From an uncultured Sphingomonadaceae bacterium (lineage in GTDB: Bacteria > Pseudomonadota > Alphaproteobacteria > Sphingomonadales > Sphingomonadaceae), in NCBI GenBank assembly GCA_947497085.1, contig CANMFE010000002.1:248001-312000 (forward strand): a stretch of DNA of 64,000 nucleotides. The letters run 5' to 3'. Every line of letters starts with the position of its first letter. Position 1 is the first letter of the stretch. Shown here in pieces: positions 36,036 to 45,116 of the stretch. A model generated the notes under the pieces. The model saw only the letters and a program-made list of their open reading frames with translations. It made no database searches and was not told the DNA's origin. A program made the position numbers and the translations under genes.

Positions 36036-36403
36036 TCTTAATCTCCCGGGAAGTAATTAAACCGTTTCTTTCACAGTCTGGCATCAATGCCTGTCTGCTC
36101 AAAATTAGGCCGCATTGCCCAATTGGCAAAATATATCTTCTTTGTGGACCAGAAGAAGCGATTTGTCATCCTATCGCATTGCATAGCCATCGCATAATAT
36201 GGCCGTCGCTTTATATGCCGCCGTGAAGGCATAGCAGCTTGCGCTCATATGAACGCGGCATGCATTTTGATACAATTTGCGACAATTTATGGCCGTTCGG
36301 GCAAATTTGTGCGACAAATAGCGCCTATAAAGGTGTCAAGGAGCTGCTTTAACTCCCCTCTCTCATCCCAAGGCAGCTCCAACCTATTGAAAGGATTTTG
36401 ACC
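36036..36403. other. Regulatory intergenic region before the EF-hand gene
   Basis: About 370 bases without a gene, shared by the divergent yghU and EF-hand genes. It holds direct repeats and a -10 box (36276-36331) and a hairpin GGAGCTGC/GCAGCTCC (36340-36380) with a 25-base loop in the presumed leader. Confidence 0.6.
36276..36331 (+). promoter_or_regulatory. Activator-type promoter candidate: GCGACAA direct repeats and TATAAA
   Basis: TTTGCGACAATTT (36276-36288) and TTTGTGCGACAAAT (36306-36319) repeat the GCGACAA core about 30 bases apart. A TATAAA -10 box is at 36326-36331. No -35 box is present where expected, and the second repeat covers that place, as at OmpR-type activated promoters. 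Confidence 0.45.
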
Positions 36404-37015
36404 ATGAAAAAGATTTACCTCACTTCGATTGCAGCTGTCGCGCTTACGGCCACGGCAGCCATTGCCGCCCCCGGTGATCGCGGCAGCCGCGATGCCAATG
36501 GTGATGGCATATTGACCCGCGCAGAGCTGAGCGCGTCGCTTGAAAAGCGCTTTGCCAAAATGGATGTCAATAAAGATGGACAGATTGACAAGGCTGACCG
36601 TGAAGCGCGTCACGCAGAGCGCTTTGCGAAAATGGACGCCGATGGCAATGGTGAAGTTTCACTGGCCGAAATGGAAGCGCACCGCGCTGAAAAACGTGCG
36701 AAGCGTTTTGCCAAGCGCGACACCGATAATAGCGGCGGCCTTTCCATGGAAGAAATGAAAAAACATGGCGACAAAGCTGGCAAACGCGGCAAGCGTGGTA
36801 AAAAAGGCATGCGCTATGGTGGCCGTGGCGGCGGCAAGGGCATGATGAAGCGCGCCGATACGGACGGTAATGGCAGCATCAGCAAGGCGGAATTCACCGC
36901 CGCAGCCATGCAGCGTTTTGACCGGATCGACGCCAATAATGATGGCCAGGTAACAGCGGAAGAACGCAAGGCGGCCCGCGAAATGCGCAAAGAGCGCCGC
37001 GGCAACCGCGGATAA
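36404..37015 (+). CDS. Exported protein with six EF-hand-like Ca2+ loops
   Basis: A 203-residue protein with a signal peptide (IAAVALTATAAIA) and six EF-hand type loops: DANGDGILTRAE, DVNKDGQIDKAD, DADGNGEVSLAE, DTDNSGGLSMEE, DTDGNGSISKAE and DANNDGQVTAEE. A Lys/Gly/Arg-rich linker sits between loops 4 and 5. Probably a periplasmic calcium-binding protein. AAAGGA precedes the ATG at 36404. It lies 113 bases before a two-component system, and a terminator separates them. Confidence 0.85.
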   Translation: MKKIYLTSIAAVALTATAAIAAPGDRGSRDANGDGILTRAELSASLEKRFAKMDVNKDGQIDKADREARHAERFAKMDADGNGEVSLAEMEAHRAEKRAKRFAKRDTDNSGGLSMEEMKKHGDKAGKRGKRGKKGMRYGGRGGGKGMMKRADTDGNGSISKAEFTAAAMQRFDRIDANNDGQVTAEERKAAREMRKERRGNRG

Positions 37016-37034
37016 GGCGCAACGCCCCCTGAAC

Positions 37035-37078
37035 AATGCCGGCCCTGGTGTACCCCTTCGCACCACGTCGGCATTTTT
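37035..37078 (+). terminator. Terminator after the EF-hand gene
   Basis: AATGCCG and CGGCATT form the outer stem, GGTG/CACC an inner stem, followed by TTTTT. Confidence 0.6.
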
Positions 37079-37128
37079 CATGGTGCTGCAAATCACGCTC
37101 CCGTGAAATGACGAGGTCCTGACCTTAG

Positions 37129-37866
37129 ATGACCGAACAGACACACATACTGCTGATCGATGATGAACCAAGCATCAGACAGCCGCTTGCTGAATATCTG
37201 AAGCGGCAGGATATGCGCGTGACAGAAGCGGAAAATGCATCCGCAGCGCGCAGCGAGATGCGCAAGGCACGCTTCGATATCGCCTTGCTGGACATCATGA
37301 TGCCCGGCGAAGACGGGTTGAGCCTGTGCCGCCATATTTCCGAAACCGGCGAGATGCCGGTGATCCTTCTGACCGCAAAGGGGGAATCCACCGACCGCAT
37401 CATTGGTCTGGAAATCGGTGCCGACGATTATGTTGTCAAACCTTTTGATCCCCGCGAGCTGGTGGCGCGTATCAAGACTGTCCTGCGCCGTACACTCAAA
37501 GCCAGCCGGACACAGCAGGAAGCGCCGGTTTTCGGTTATGAATTTGATGACTGGATGCTCGATACTGTCAAACACCAGCTGACCGACCCCGAAGGCGTGC
37601 ATGTGCCCATCTCTTCGGCTGAATACAAGCTTTTGCGCGTCTTTGCCGAACATGCGGGACAGGTGCTCAGCCGTGACCAGCTGCTGGACATGGTGCAGGG
37701 GCGTGAAGCCAACCTGTTTGACCGCGCGATCGACAATCAGGTCAGCCGATTGCGCAAGAAAATCGAAACCGACAACAAGAACCCTGAGCTTATCCAGACC
37801 GTCTGGGGCGGTGGCTATATGCTCGCCGCGCAAGTCACCCGGCATATCGCGGATGACAGCCTGTGA
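37129..37866 (+). CDS. OmpR-family response regulator
   Basis: A 245-residue regulator. Receiver: DDEP at 11-14, phosphorylated Asp D55 in IALLDIMMPGEDG, and Lys K104 in VVKPFDP. C-terminal winged helix with SSAEYKLLRVFAEHAGQVLSRDQLLD and DNQVSRLRKKIE. The stop overlaps the kinase start (GTGA), so they form a classic pair. Confidence 0.95.
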   Translation: MTEQTHILLIDDEPSIRQPLAEYLKRQDMRVTEAENASAARSEMRKARFDIALLDIMMPGEDGLSLCRHISETGEMPVILLTAKGESTDRIIGLEIGADDYVVKPFDPRELVARIKTVLRRTLKASRTQQEAPVFGYEFDDWMLDTVKHQLTDPEGVHVPISSAEYKLLRVFAEHAGQVLSRDQLLDMVQGREANLFDRAIDNQVSRLRKKIETDNKNPELIQTVWGGGYMLAAQVTRHIADDSL

Positions 37867-39266
37867 TCAGGTTCTGGCCCAGAAGCCTGACCGGGCAGCT
37901 GCTCCTGTCACTGGCGCTGGCGCTGCTGGTGGCGCAGCTTATCAATGCGGCGATGATTTACCGGGCACAAAAACAGGCAGCCGAAAACCAGATAGCAAGC
38001 AGCGCGGCAGTGCGCCTGATTGGTGCGTGGGATCGCGCAGAGGCGGGACAGCCGCTGACACGCGGTAGCGGTGAGCGCCATGGACCACGCTGGATGCGGC
38101 GCGGGCGATTTACCTTATCGGCAGATAACCCCGTTACACCTGAAATGCGCCGTCTGCCCGATGTCGAGGAAAGACTATCCTACTATCTTGGCAATAATGG
38201 CCTTGAGATACAGGATATCGCCATCGCCCATCTGGATCAGCCCATGCCGCAGCGCAGGCGGAGACAGTTAGCCGACGAAGCGCTAGGTAAAAGCAAGGGA
38301 GACCACCGCACGACCATCTTGGCAGCAGTGCAAAGGGAAGACGGGCAGTGGCTGTCTGCCCGCTATGCCGCCCCGCCGCGCCGTAGCAATATTAACGGCT
38401 TTCTTATCCTGCAAACGCTGGTCCTCTACCTGGTTCTGCTAGTGCCGATGGCGCTTCTTATCCGCCGGGTGTCGCGGCCTTTGCGGGCATTGACCAAAAG
38501 CGTGCATGATTTTCGCGACAGGCAGGAACCGGTCACGCTAACCCCCAGCGGGCCACAGGATATCAGCCAGCTTACCCAGGCATTTAATGATATGAGCACC
38601 CGCATCGGCGCGATGATCAACGAAAAAGACGTGATGCTGGGCGCTATCGGCCATGACCTGAAAACGCCGCTTGCCGCACTGCGCGTGCGGCTCGAAAACA
38701 TGGATGATGACGCACAACGGATGCAAATGATTGCCGGGGTGGAGGATATTAACCGCACGCTTGATGACATATTGGTGCTGGCGCGTGTTGGCCATCCCAT
38801 GGACGCCCCCGAGCAGGTAAATCTCACAGCGCTGATACAGACAGTCACGGAGGAGTTTGCCGATCTTGGCAAGGATGTCGAGTTGGCCGAGAGTCCGCGT
38901 ATAGTCATGCCGCTGCATATCACATGGATGCGCCGTGCGGTGCGCAACCTTATCAGCAACGCCGTGCGATATGGCGCGCGCGCACGCATCAGCCTGCATC
39001 AGACAGAAGGCAGTGTAATCATACGGATCGATGATGATGGTCCGGGCATTGCGGAGGCGGACATGGCCCGCATGTTTGAACCTTTTGCGCGACTCGAAAC
39101 GTCCCGAAATCTGGCAACCGGTGGGTCAGGCCTTGGTCTGACGCTTGCCCGTGCCATTGCCGAGCAACATGGTGGCAAGTTGCGCGTCGCAAATCGCAGG
39201 GATGATAAAGACATTGCTATAGAAGGGCTTAGAGCGGAAATTATCCTGCCGCGGACTGCTGCGTAA
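37863..39266 (+). CDS. Sensor histidine kinase (EnvZ-like)
   Basis: A 467-residue membrane kinase with GTG start. Two membrane helices (LLLSLALALLVAQLINAAMI and a second near 182-200) flank a ~145-residue periplasmic sensor domain. HAMP follows (SRPLRALTKSV), then the phosphorylated H264 in GAIGHDLKTPLA, N-box RNLISNAVRYG and G-boxes DDDGPGIAEADM and GGSGLGLTLARAI. The signal is unknown. Coupled to the regulator upstream. Confidence 0.95.
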   Translation: MIRFWPRSLTGQLLLSLALALLVAQLINAAMIYRAQKQAAENQIASSAAVRLIGAWDRAEAGQPLTRGSGERHGPRWMRRGRFTLSADNPVTPEMRRLPDVEERLSYYLGNNGLEIQDIAIAHLDQPMPQRRRRQLADEALGKSKGDHRTTILAAVQREDGQWLSARYAAPPRRSNINGFLILQTLVLYLVLLVPMALLIRRVSRPLRALTKSVHDFRDRQEPVTLTPSGPQDISQLTQAFNDMSTRIGAMINEKDVMLGAIGHDLKTPLAALRVRLENMDDDAQRMQMIAGVEDINRTLDDILVLARVGHPMDAPEQVNLTALIQTVTEEFADLGKDVELAESPRIVMPLHITWMRRAVRNLISNAVRYGARARISLHQTEGSVIIRIDDDGPGIAEADMARMFEPFARLETSRNLATGGSGLGLTLARAIAEQHGGKLRVANRRDDKDIAIEGLRAEIILPRTAA

Positions 39267-39319
39267 CTTTATTGCCAGATGCCGTTCAGCTGAGCTTAAT
39301 GAAAAATATCCAATTTATT

Positions 39320-39335
39320 GTTTACACATGTAAAC
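39320..39335. promoter_or_regulatory. BlaI-type operator 1
   Basis: GTTTACA-CA-TGTAAAC is a perfect palindrome containing TACA..TGTA, the known BlaI/MecI core. Confidence 0.7.
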
Positions 39336-39340
39336 GCATT

Positions 39341-39356
39341 GACTACATGCGTAGTC
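39341..39356. promoter_or_regulatory. BlaI-type operator 2
   Basis: GACTAC-ATGC-GTAGTC, a second palindrome with its centre 21 bases from the first, two helical turns away on the same face. It is just upstream of the blaI start. Confidence 0.65.
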
Positions 39357-39384
39357 GATGACCGGAACACCTCAGGAGGCGGAT

Positions 39385-39756
39385 ATGGCTATAGAGCGCA
39401 TCAGCGAAGCCGAATATGCGGTTATGGAAATTTTGTGGGACAAGTCACCCCAGACAGCATCCCAGATTGCAGAAACGCTTGAGGAAAGCCGCAAGTGGAG
39501 CCTGCAGACGGTAAAGACCTTGCTGTCCCGGTTGGCTGGTAAAGGAGCCATAAGCCATGAACGCGACGGCCGCCGTTTCCTGTACGCACCGATCCTGAAA
39601 AAATCCGATTATGTCAGCGCCGAGTCAGGCCGCCTTGTCGATCGCCTGTTTGGCGGGCGCGCCGGGCCGCTATTTGCGCATCTCGCCGAAAGCGAAGCGC
39701 TGAGCGATGAGGATATTGCGGAAATCGAAGCCCTGATCCGGGAGATGAAATCATGA
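39385..39756 (+). CDS. BlaI/MecI/CopY-family repressor
   Basis: A 123-residue winged-helix repressor (ISEAEYAVMEILWDKSPQTA, KWSLQTVKTLLSRLAGKGAI, RDGRRFLYAP). The C-terminal helices dimerise. The family is cleaved by a BlaR1/MecR1 protease; here the M56 gene follows with ATGA overlap. The start at 39385 is preferred because AGGAGG lies five bases before it; the ATG at 39358 almost abuts operator 2. Confidence 0.93.
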   Translation: MAIERISEAEYAVMEILWDKSPQTASQIAETLEESRKWSLQTVKTLLSRLAGKGAISHERDGRRFLYAPILKKSDYVSAESGRLVDRLFGGRAGPLFAHLAESEALSDEDIAEIEALIREMKS

Positions 39757-41441
39757 GCAGCGAATTTCTCCTGACATGGGCTGGTGATACATTATTCGCC
39801 GTTACACTTTTAATAATATTGGTCATGCTGGCACGTAGGCCGGTTGCACGGTTGTTTGGACCGCAAGTGGCTTATCTGCTGTGGCTTATCCCGGCAGCGC
39901 GCATGGTAATGCCCTCTATCACGCGTACAGTGGAGGCCCCGCCTGAAGGTGTGGCCGAAACGTCCTATTACATTATTCATGCATCGGACACGGTCGCCGC
40001 TGCAGCAACGACACCTGTCAGTGCCGCATTTTATGAAAGCGCGTATTTCTGGCCCGTCATCTGGCTTGGCGGCGCATCTATTTTCCTTCTCATCCAACTG
40101 GTGAGCTATGCCCAGCGACGCGAAGAGCTGCTCGCGGATGCTGTGCATATTGACCGGATACATAATATTGATGTGATCGAAGTTGCCGATATTGACGGGC
40201 CCTTCGCTTTTGGGTTGCTGCACAAATATATCGCGCTGCCCATCGGATTCCGCCAATCCTATAATGCTGCGCAGCGCGAGATGATACTTGCCCATGAAAT
40301 TGCGCATCACCGCTCAGGCGACCTATGGGCCAATTTTGCCGCACTGCTCGTGCTCTCGCTAAACTGGTTCAATCCGCTGGCATGGCTAGCATGGCGGCAG
40401 TTCCGTTTTGATCAGGAAGCCGCATGCGATGCACGTGTCATTCGCAGCAGGCCGCTGCCTGAAAAACAGGCCTATGGCGCCGTGATTGCACAGGCTGCCA
40501 CAGGCAGAAATCTGGCCTTTGCCAGTCCGCTCAATAGCAAGAACAGTTTGAAAGAGAGGCTATCTATTATGGCAATGAAAGAAAAATCAAAGCTTCGCAG
40601 CACGGCTGGAAAGCTGATGGTAAGTGGCGGCCTTGTCGCGGCGCTCGGCATGACGGCGACAATCAGCTATGCCGTGCAACAAGCACCTGAGCCGCCCACA
40701 GCTCCTGAACCCATCGCATCAGTCGAAGCACCGCCGGCACCACCCGCCGCACCTGAAGCGGCAGTCCTTATGGCGCCAGAGCCACCGGCACCGCCAGCGC
40801 CCGCTGGATTTAATGCTGACACTATCGATATTTCTGGAGAGACAAAAGATGGCAAGACCACTTATGTGCATAAGGTTTCCGGAGAAGGGAAAACCTTTGT
40901 CCTGCGCACAGACAAGAAACTAAGTGATGCGGAGCTGAAAGCCGAGATAGCTAAAGCCGAAGCATCCCGAAAAGCCGCAGATCGTCAGTTGCACAGCAAA
41001 GATGGAAAGAAAAAACATTACAAGATCGTCAAATCGGTTCACAAAAGCGAGCATAAATGGACCGAAAAAGACGGCAAGAAAAAGCACGGGCGCAAAATCG
41101 TCATATCGCGCCATAATGGCGGTGATCCCGAGGTTGTTGAAATTGATCATGATGCGGTGGTTGCCATGATCCCATCCATCAATATTGAGGAAAAATGCAC
41201 CAAGGGCGAAAGCGAACTATCCAATGTTTCGTCCAGCCATGAAGGCGGGAAGCATGAGGTTCGTATCGCGGTATGCGGCATGGAAAATGCAAAACAGGCA
41301 CGTGTAGAGGCCCTGAAAGGGCTGGTCGAAGCCCGCAATGATCTGAAAGAATCCGAAGAAGATGTTCCAAGCGAACTGCGGACAAAGATAATCGCCAAGC
41401 TGGATGCAGAAATTGCCCGGTTGCGCGCGCATGTAGAGTAA
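39753..41441 (+). CDS. M56-family (BlaR1-like) membrane peptidase with unusual C-terminal sensor
   Basis: A 562-residue zinc protease. Several N-terminal membrane helices precede HEIAHH at 181-186, with the third ligand region FDQEAACDARVI. After a last helix near 290-310 comes a Pro/Ala linker (PEPPTAPEPIASVEAPPAPP), then a ~250-residue Lys-rich extracytoplasmic domain with repeated KDGKKKH. It has no SxxK penicillin-binding fold as BlaR1 has, so the signal is probably not a beta-lactam. Presumably cleaves the BlaI-type repressor encoded upstream. Confidence 0.88.
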   Translation: MSSEFLLTWAGDTLFAVTLLIILVMLARRPVARLFGPQVAYLLWLIPAARMVMPSITRTVEAPPEGVAETSYYIIHASDTVAAAATTPVSAAFYESAYFWPVIWLGGASIFLLIQLVSYAQRREELLADAVHIDRIHNIDVIEVADIDGPFAFGLLHKYIALPIGFRQSYNAAQREMILAHEIAHHRSGDLWANFAALLVLSLNWFNPLAWLAWRQFRFDQEAACDARVIRSRPLPEKQAYGAVIAQAATGRNLAFASPLNSKNSLKERLSIMAMKEKSKLRSTAGKLMVSGGLVAALGMTATISYAVQQAPEPPTAPEPIASVEAPPAPPAAPEAAVLMAPEPPAPPAPAGFNADTIDISGETKDGKTTYVHKVSGEGKTFVLRTDKKLSDAELKAEIAKAEASRKAADRQLHSKDGKKKHYKIVKSVHKSEHKWTEKDGKKKHGRKIVISRHNGGDPEVVEIDHDAVVAMIPSINIEEKCTKGESELSNVSSSHEGGKHEVRIAVCGMENAKQARVEALKGLVEARNDLKESEEDVPSELRTKIIAKLDAEIARLRAHVE

Positions 41442-41575
41442 GCTCCCCAAGCCGATCACATCGACGCGTAGGGAAGGGCGTGCCATCATGGCGCGCCCTT
41501 TTGCATTGCACGCCGCCTCACACGGCAGCGCCATATCCGGTTTATCTTTCGCGCAAGGCGTGGCAGGGTGGGCAT

Positions 41576-42445
41576 ATGAACATCCCCGCCGAACCTTACC
41601 CAACCGGGATATGCGAACAGCTGGAGCCGCTGGTCCGCCGCGTGCTGGCTGGCAACCCCTCACCCTATACCTATACCGGCACGCAAACCTATCTGGTGGG
41701 ATCAGATGCAGACGTGGCCGTGATTGACCCCGGCCCTGCAGATACAGATCATATTGATGCAATCCTCGCAGGCATTGATAATGCCAAAGTGGCCGCGATC
41801 TGCTGCACCCATACACACCGTGACCATAGCCCCGCCGCTGCGCCGCTGGCCCGGCAAACCGGAGCACCCATTATCGGTTGTGCGCCGCTGGTGTTGTCCG
41901 ACGATGGCCCGCGCGCCGATGAAGCTTTTGACAAAAGCTATGCGCCGGACCGCGTGCTAGGCGATGGCGATCAGCTGTCCGGCGATGGCTGGACACTCGA
42001 GGCCATTGCCACACCCGGCCATACCAGCAACCATCTTTGCTATGCCGTGGTGGAAAGTGGCGCGGTTTTTACCGGCGACCATGTCATGGGCTGGTCGACA
42101 TCGGTTATCTCCCCGCCCGATGGCGATATGGCCGATTATATGGCATCGATGCAGAAAATGTACGAACGCGGTGACCGGATTTATTATCCTGCCCACGGCC
42201 CGGCAGTGGAAAAGCCACGCCAGCTTGTGCGCGGCATGATGGGACATCGCAAACAGCGCGAGCGGCAGATACTCCGCCATCTGGAAAGCGGGCTGACGCA
42301 GATTACAGATATGGTGCCGCTTATGTACAAAGGGCTCGACCCCCGGCTATTTGGCGCAGCGGGTCGTTCCGTTCTGGCGCACCTGATTGATCTGGAAAAC
42401 CGCGATATAGTGGCAAATAATGGCGATAACTGGAAACTCGTATGA
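41576..42445 (+). CDS. Metallo-beta-lactamase fold hydrolase (LACTB2-like)
   Basis: A 289-residue MBL-fold protein with zinc motif THTHRDHSPAA, TPGHTSNHLCYA and FTGDHVMGWSTSVI. A C-terminal winged-helix-like part with YPAHGPAVEKPRQLVRG follows. Relatives include LACTB2, an endoribonuclease, and thioesterases, so the substrate is open. The start is ATG at 41576 behind AGGGTGGG. ATGA overlap with the next gene. Confidence 0.88.
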   Translation: MNIPAEPYPTGICEQLEPLVRRVLAGNPSPYTYTGTQTYLVGSDADVAVIDPGPADTDHIDAILAGIDNAKVAAICCTHTHRDHSPAAAPLARQTGAPIIGCAPLVLSDDGPRADEAFDKSYAPDRVLGDGDQLSGDGWTLEAIATPGHTSNHLCYAVVESGAVFTGDHVMGWSTSVISPPDGDMADYMASMQKMYERGDRIYYPAHGPAVEKPRQLVRGMMGHRKQRERQILRHLESGLTQITDMVPLMYKGLDPRLFGAAGRSVLAHLIDLENRDIVANNGDNWKLV

Positions 42446-43047
42446 ACACATTCAAGAATATCAGCCTGCTCGTGATCGGCCTTGGCCTGCTGGCGATCGC
42501 GGCCGTTGGCTGGCTCGCCTATGACCATTTCCGCACGCCTGACCCTGAAACGATCGTCTCGACCAGCCTAGAGGCATTTAAGGAGCAGAACCGGTTGGTG
42601 CCATTTACCGCGCGATTTGTGTCCATTGCCACTACGTCAAACAAACGGCTGGGTTTCCGCTCGCAAAAAACGCTCATCCTGCCCGGCACGGTGCGTTATG
42701 AGATTGATTTGTCAAAACTGGAGCGCAGCGACCTGTCATGGGATCAGAGCAGTGGCGTGCTTTCCATCACCCTGCCGCCCATTGAGCTGGGCGGGCCTGA
42801 ATTTGATGCCGACGCGCCGCAGGAATATGTCGACGGCGAATTCATCCTTTACGTCACAGGCGACGAACCCGATTTCGACAAGGCCAACCGGCAAGCCGCC
42901 CGCGCCGATATTATCAAACAGGCACGCGCGGAAACGCCAATGCAGCTGGCGCGCACCGCAGCAATCAAGGCGGTGGAAACCAATTTTATCCTGCCGCTGC
43001 GCGCAGTTGGAATTGATGCGGAAGTGAGGGCAGATTTTGCGGAATAA
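42442..43047 (+). CDS. DUF4230 membrane-anchored protein
   Basis: A 201-residue protein with one N-terminal helix (LLVIGLGLLAIAAVGWLAY) and an extracytoplasmic body. The middle has TARFVSIATTSNKRLGFRSQK, which resembles DUF4230 proteins of unknown function. The start overlaps the MBL gene stop. Confidence 0.75.
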   Translation: MNTFKNISLLVIGLGLLAIAAVGWLAYDHFRTPDPETIVSTSLEAFKEQNRLVPFTARFVSIATTSNKRLGFRSQKTLILPGTVRYEIDLSKLERSDLSWDQSSGVLSITLPPIELGGPEFDADAPQEYVDGEFILYVTGDEPDFDKANRQAARADIIKQARAETPMQLARTAAIKAVETNFILPLRAVGIDAEVRADFAE

Positions 43048-43215
43048 ACTGTCCGTATTCATGGTGATGGCATGGATACAAACCGTAATGTCACTGGCAA
43101 AATCACCGAATTTCGTATTGATGATTGATATTATGCCCGCCTGCATGGCATATTCACACATGAACCAGAAATATGGCGGCTAGAACCCCGCCCGATAGCT
43201 TAAGGAAACACCTTC

Positions 43216-44220
43216 ATGACCATGCAGAATGAGAATCTGAGCGGACTTGATCTGCGCACTGAAATCGACCGGCTGCGCAAAGAGCGTAACGCCATCATCC
43301 TCGCGCATTATTACCAGAAGCCGGAAATTCAGGATATTGCCGATTTTGTCGGGGACTCGCTGGAGCTATCACGCAAGGCCGCCGAAACCGATGCCGACGT
43401 CATCGCTTTTTGCGGGGTGAAATTCATGGCCGAAACAGCGAAAATCCTGTCCCCTGAAAAAATCGTGGTGCTGCCTGATCTGGATGCGGGCTGCTCGCTC
43501 GAAGATTCATGCCCGCCCGACAAGTTCAAGGCATTCCGGGAGGAGCATCCCGACCACATTGCGCTGACCTATATCAACTGCTCGGCCGCCGTGAAGGCGC
43601 TCAGCGACATTATCGTCACGTCCTCATCGGCGGAAATGATTCTGGACCAGTTACCCAAGGATCAGAAGATCATCTTTGCGCCCGACAAACATCTGGGTGG
43701 CTATATGGCGCGCAAAACCGGCCGTGACATGCTGCTCTGGCCCGGTGTGTGCATCGTGCATGAGAAATTCAGCGAGACTGAACTCATCAAGCTGAAAGCC
43801 GAGCATCCCGGTGCGCCTGTCGCAGCGCACCCTGAATGCCCCGCGCATATCCTGGACCATGCGGATCATGTCGGGTCGACCAGCTCAATCCTGAAATTCG
43901 CCAAGGAAAGCGATTATGACACTGTCATTATCGCCACCGAACCGCATATCATCCACCAGATGGAAAAGGCCGTCCCCGAAAAAACCTTTATCGGCGCACC
44001 CGGCGCGGACGGTAACTGCAATTGCAATATCTGTCCCTATATGGCGCTCAATACGATGGAAAAGCTATACATCGCACTGCGCGATCTGGAACCGCGCATC
44101 GAACTGGACGAGGAACTGCGCCTGCAGGCGAAAAAATCCCTCGACCGCATGCTCGAAATGTCGAGCGGCACTGTAGGCAAAGGCGATTTGGGGCCAACGG
44201 ACTTGGCGCATAAGGGATGA
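43216..44220 (+). CDS. nadA: Quinolinate synthase
   Basis: A 334-residue 4Fe-4S enzyme making quinolinate from iminoaspartate and DHAP for de novo NAD synthesis. N-terminal NAIILAHYYQKPEIQDIADF and the conserved Cys residues in SLEDSCPP, ECPAHI and NICPY support the call. nadC lies two genes downstream; nadB (aspartate oxidase) is not in the window. The last four bases overlap the Mrr-type gene. Confidence 0.96.
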   Translation: MTMQNENLSGLDLRTEIDRLRKERNAIILAHYYQKPEIQDIADFVGDSLELSRKAAETDADVIAFCGVKFMAETAKILSPEKIVVLPDLDAGCSLEDSCPPDKFKAFREEHPDHIALTYINCSAAVKALSDIIVTSSSAEMILDQLPKDQKIIFAPDKHLGGYMARKTGRDMLLWPGVCIVHEKFSETELIKLKAEHPGAPVAAHPECPAHILDHADHVGSTSSILKFAKESDYDTVIIATEPHIIHQMEKAVPEKTFIGAPGADGNCNCNICPYMALNTMEKLYIALRDLEPRIELDEELRLQAKKSLDRMLEMSSGTVGKGDLGPTDLAHKG

Positions 44221-45116
44221 TACCTGATTATCAGACCTTAATGCGTCCGGTTCTAGAATATGCACAAAATGGTGAAGTGAGCATTTCAGATACAATTGAA
44301 TTTCTTGCTGACCAGTTTAACCTGACTGCCGAAGAAAGAGCAGAGTTGCTGCCCAGTAAAAAACAGACTCGCTTCGCAAATAGAACAAACTGGGCCAAAA
44401 GCTACCTTAAGCAAGCTGGTTTAGTGGAAATAACCGGCAGAGGTTTATACAGAATCACTCCTGCTGGAAAAGAAGTGTTAGCAAAGCATGTTGGCCCCAT
44501 AGACCGCGGCGTTTTGGAACAATTCGACGATTTTATAGATTTTCAAAACCGTACAAACGAAAAGAAAAATGAGGCCTCACAACATTCATCGTTATCTGAC
44601 ACTCCTGATGAAACCTTACGAGAGGCTTATGAGAAGATAAATGCCAACTTTGCTTTGGATTTAATAGACCGCGTGCGGAATAGTACTCCAGAGTTTTTTG
44701 AAAACCTTATTGTTCAGCTTTTACTTGCCATGGGCTATGGAGGCACATCGGAAGATGCTGGCCAAGCCATAGGGCAAACTGGTGATGGCGGTGTCGATGG
44801 TGTCATTGATCAAGACCCACTAGGAGTTGATCAAATATATATTCAGGCCAAAAGATATGCTGAAGGAAATAACATAGGTGCGGGGGCAATCAGAGATTTT
44901 TTTGGTGCCTTAAATATCAAAAAGGCACAAAAGGGCATTTTTGTAACAAGCTCAAAATTTAGCCCATCAGCAAAAGATACAGCCTCTGCATTAGGTACAA
45001 GAATTGTTCTAATTGATGGTCTACAGCTAGCCAAACTCATGATCCGGTATAATATTGGCTGTCGTGATGAAGATATCCTGCATATTAAAAAGATAGACGA
45101 AGACTTTTTTGAATGA
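44217..45116 (+). CDS. mrr: Mrr-type (type IV) restriction endonuclease
   Basis: A 299-residue protein. Residues ~1-95 resemble the Mrr N-terminal winged-helix domain (TNWAKSYLKQAGLVEITGRG). Residues ~155-285 carry the Mrr catalytic domain: STPEFFENLIVQLLLAMGYG, then the DxQxK core in GQTGDGGVDGVI and YIQAKRYAEG. Such enzymes cut methylated DNA. It overlaps nadA and DUF2254 by ATGA on both sides, yet base use is much more AT-rich (many TTA, ATA, AAA codons) than its neighbours, a sign of later acquisition. No partner methylase is near. Confidence 0.88.
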   Translation: MIPDYQTLMRPVLEYAQNGEVSISDTIEFLADQFNLTAEERAELLPSKKQTRFANRTNWAKSYLKQAGLVEITGRGLYRITPAGKEVLAKHVGPIDRGVLEQFDDFIDFQNRTNEKKNEASQHSSLSDTPDETLREAYEKINANFALDLIDRVRNSTPEFFENLIVQLLLAMGYGGTSEDAGQAIGQTGDGGVDGVIDQDPLGVDQIYIQAKRYAEGNNIGAGAIRDFFGALNIKKAQKGIFVTSSKFSPSAKDTASALGTRIVLIDGLQLAKLMIRYNIGCRDEDILHIKKIDEDFFE

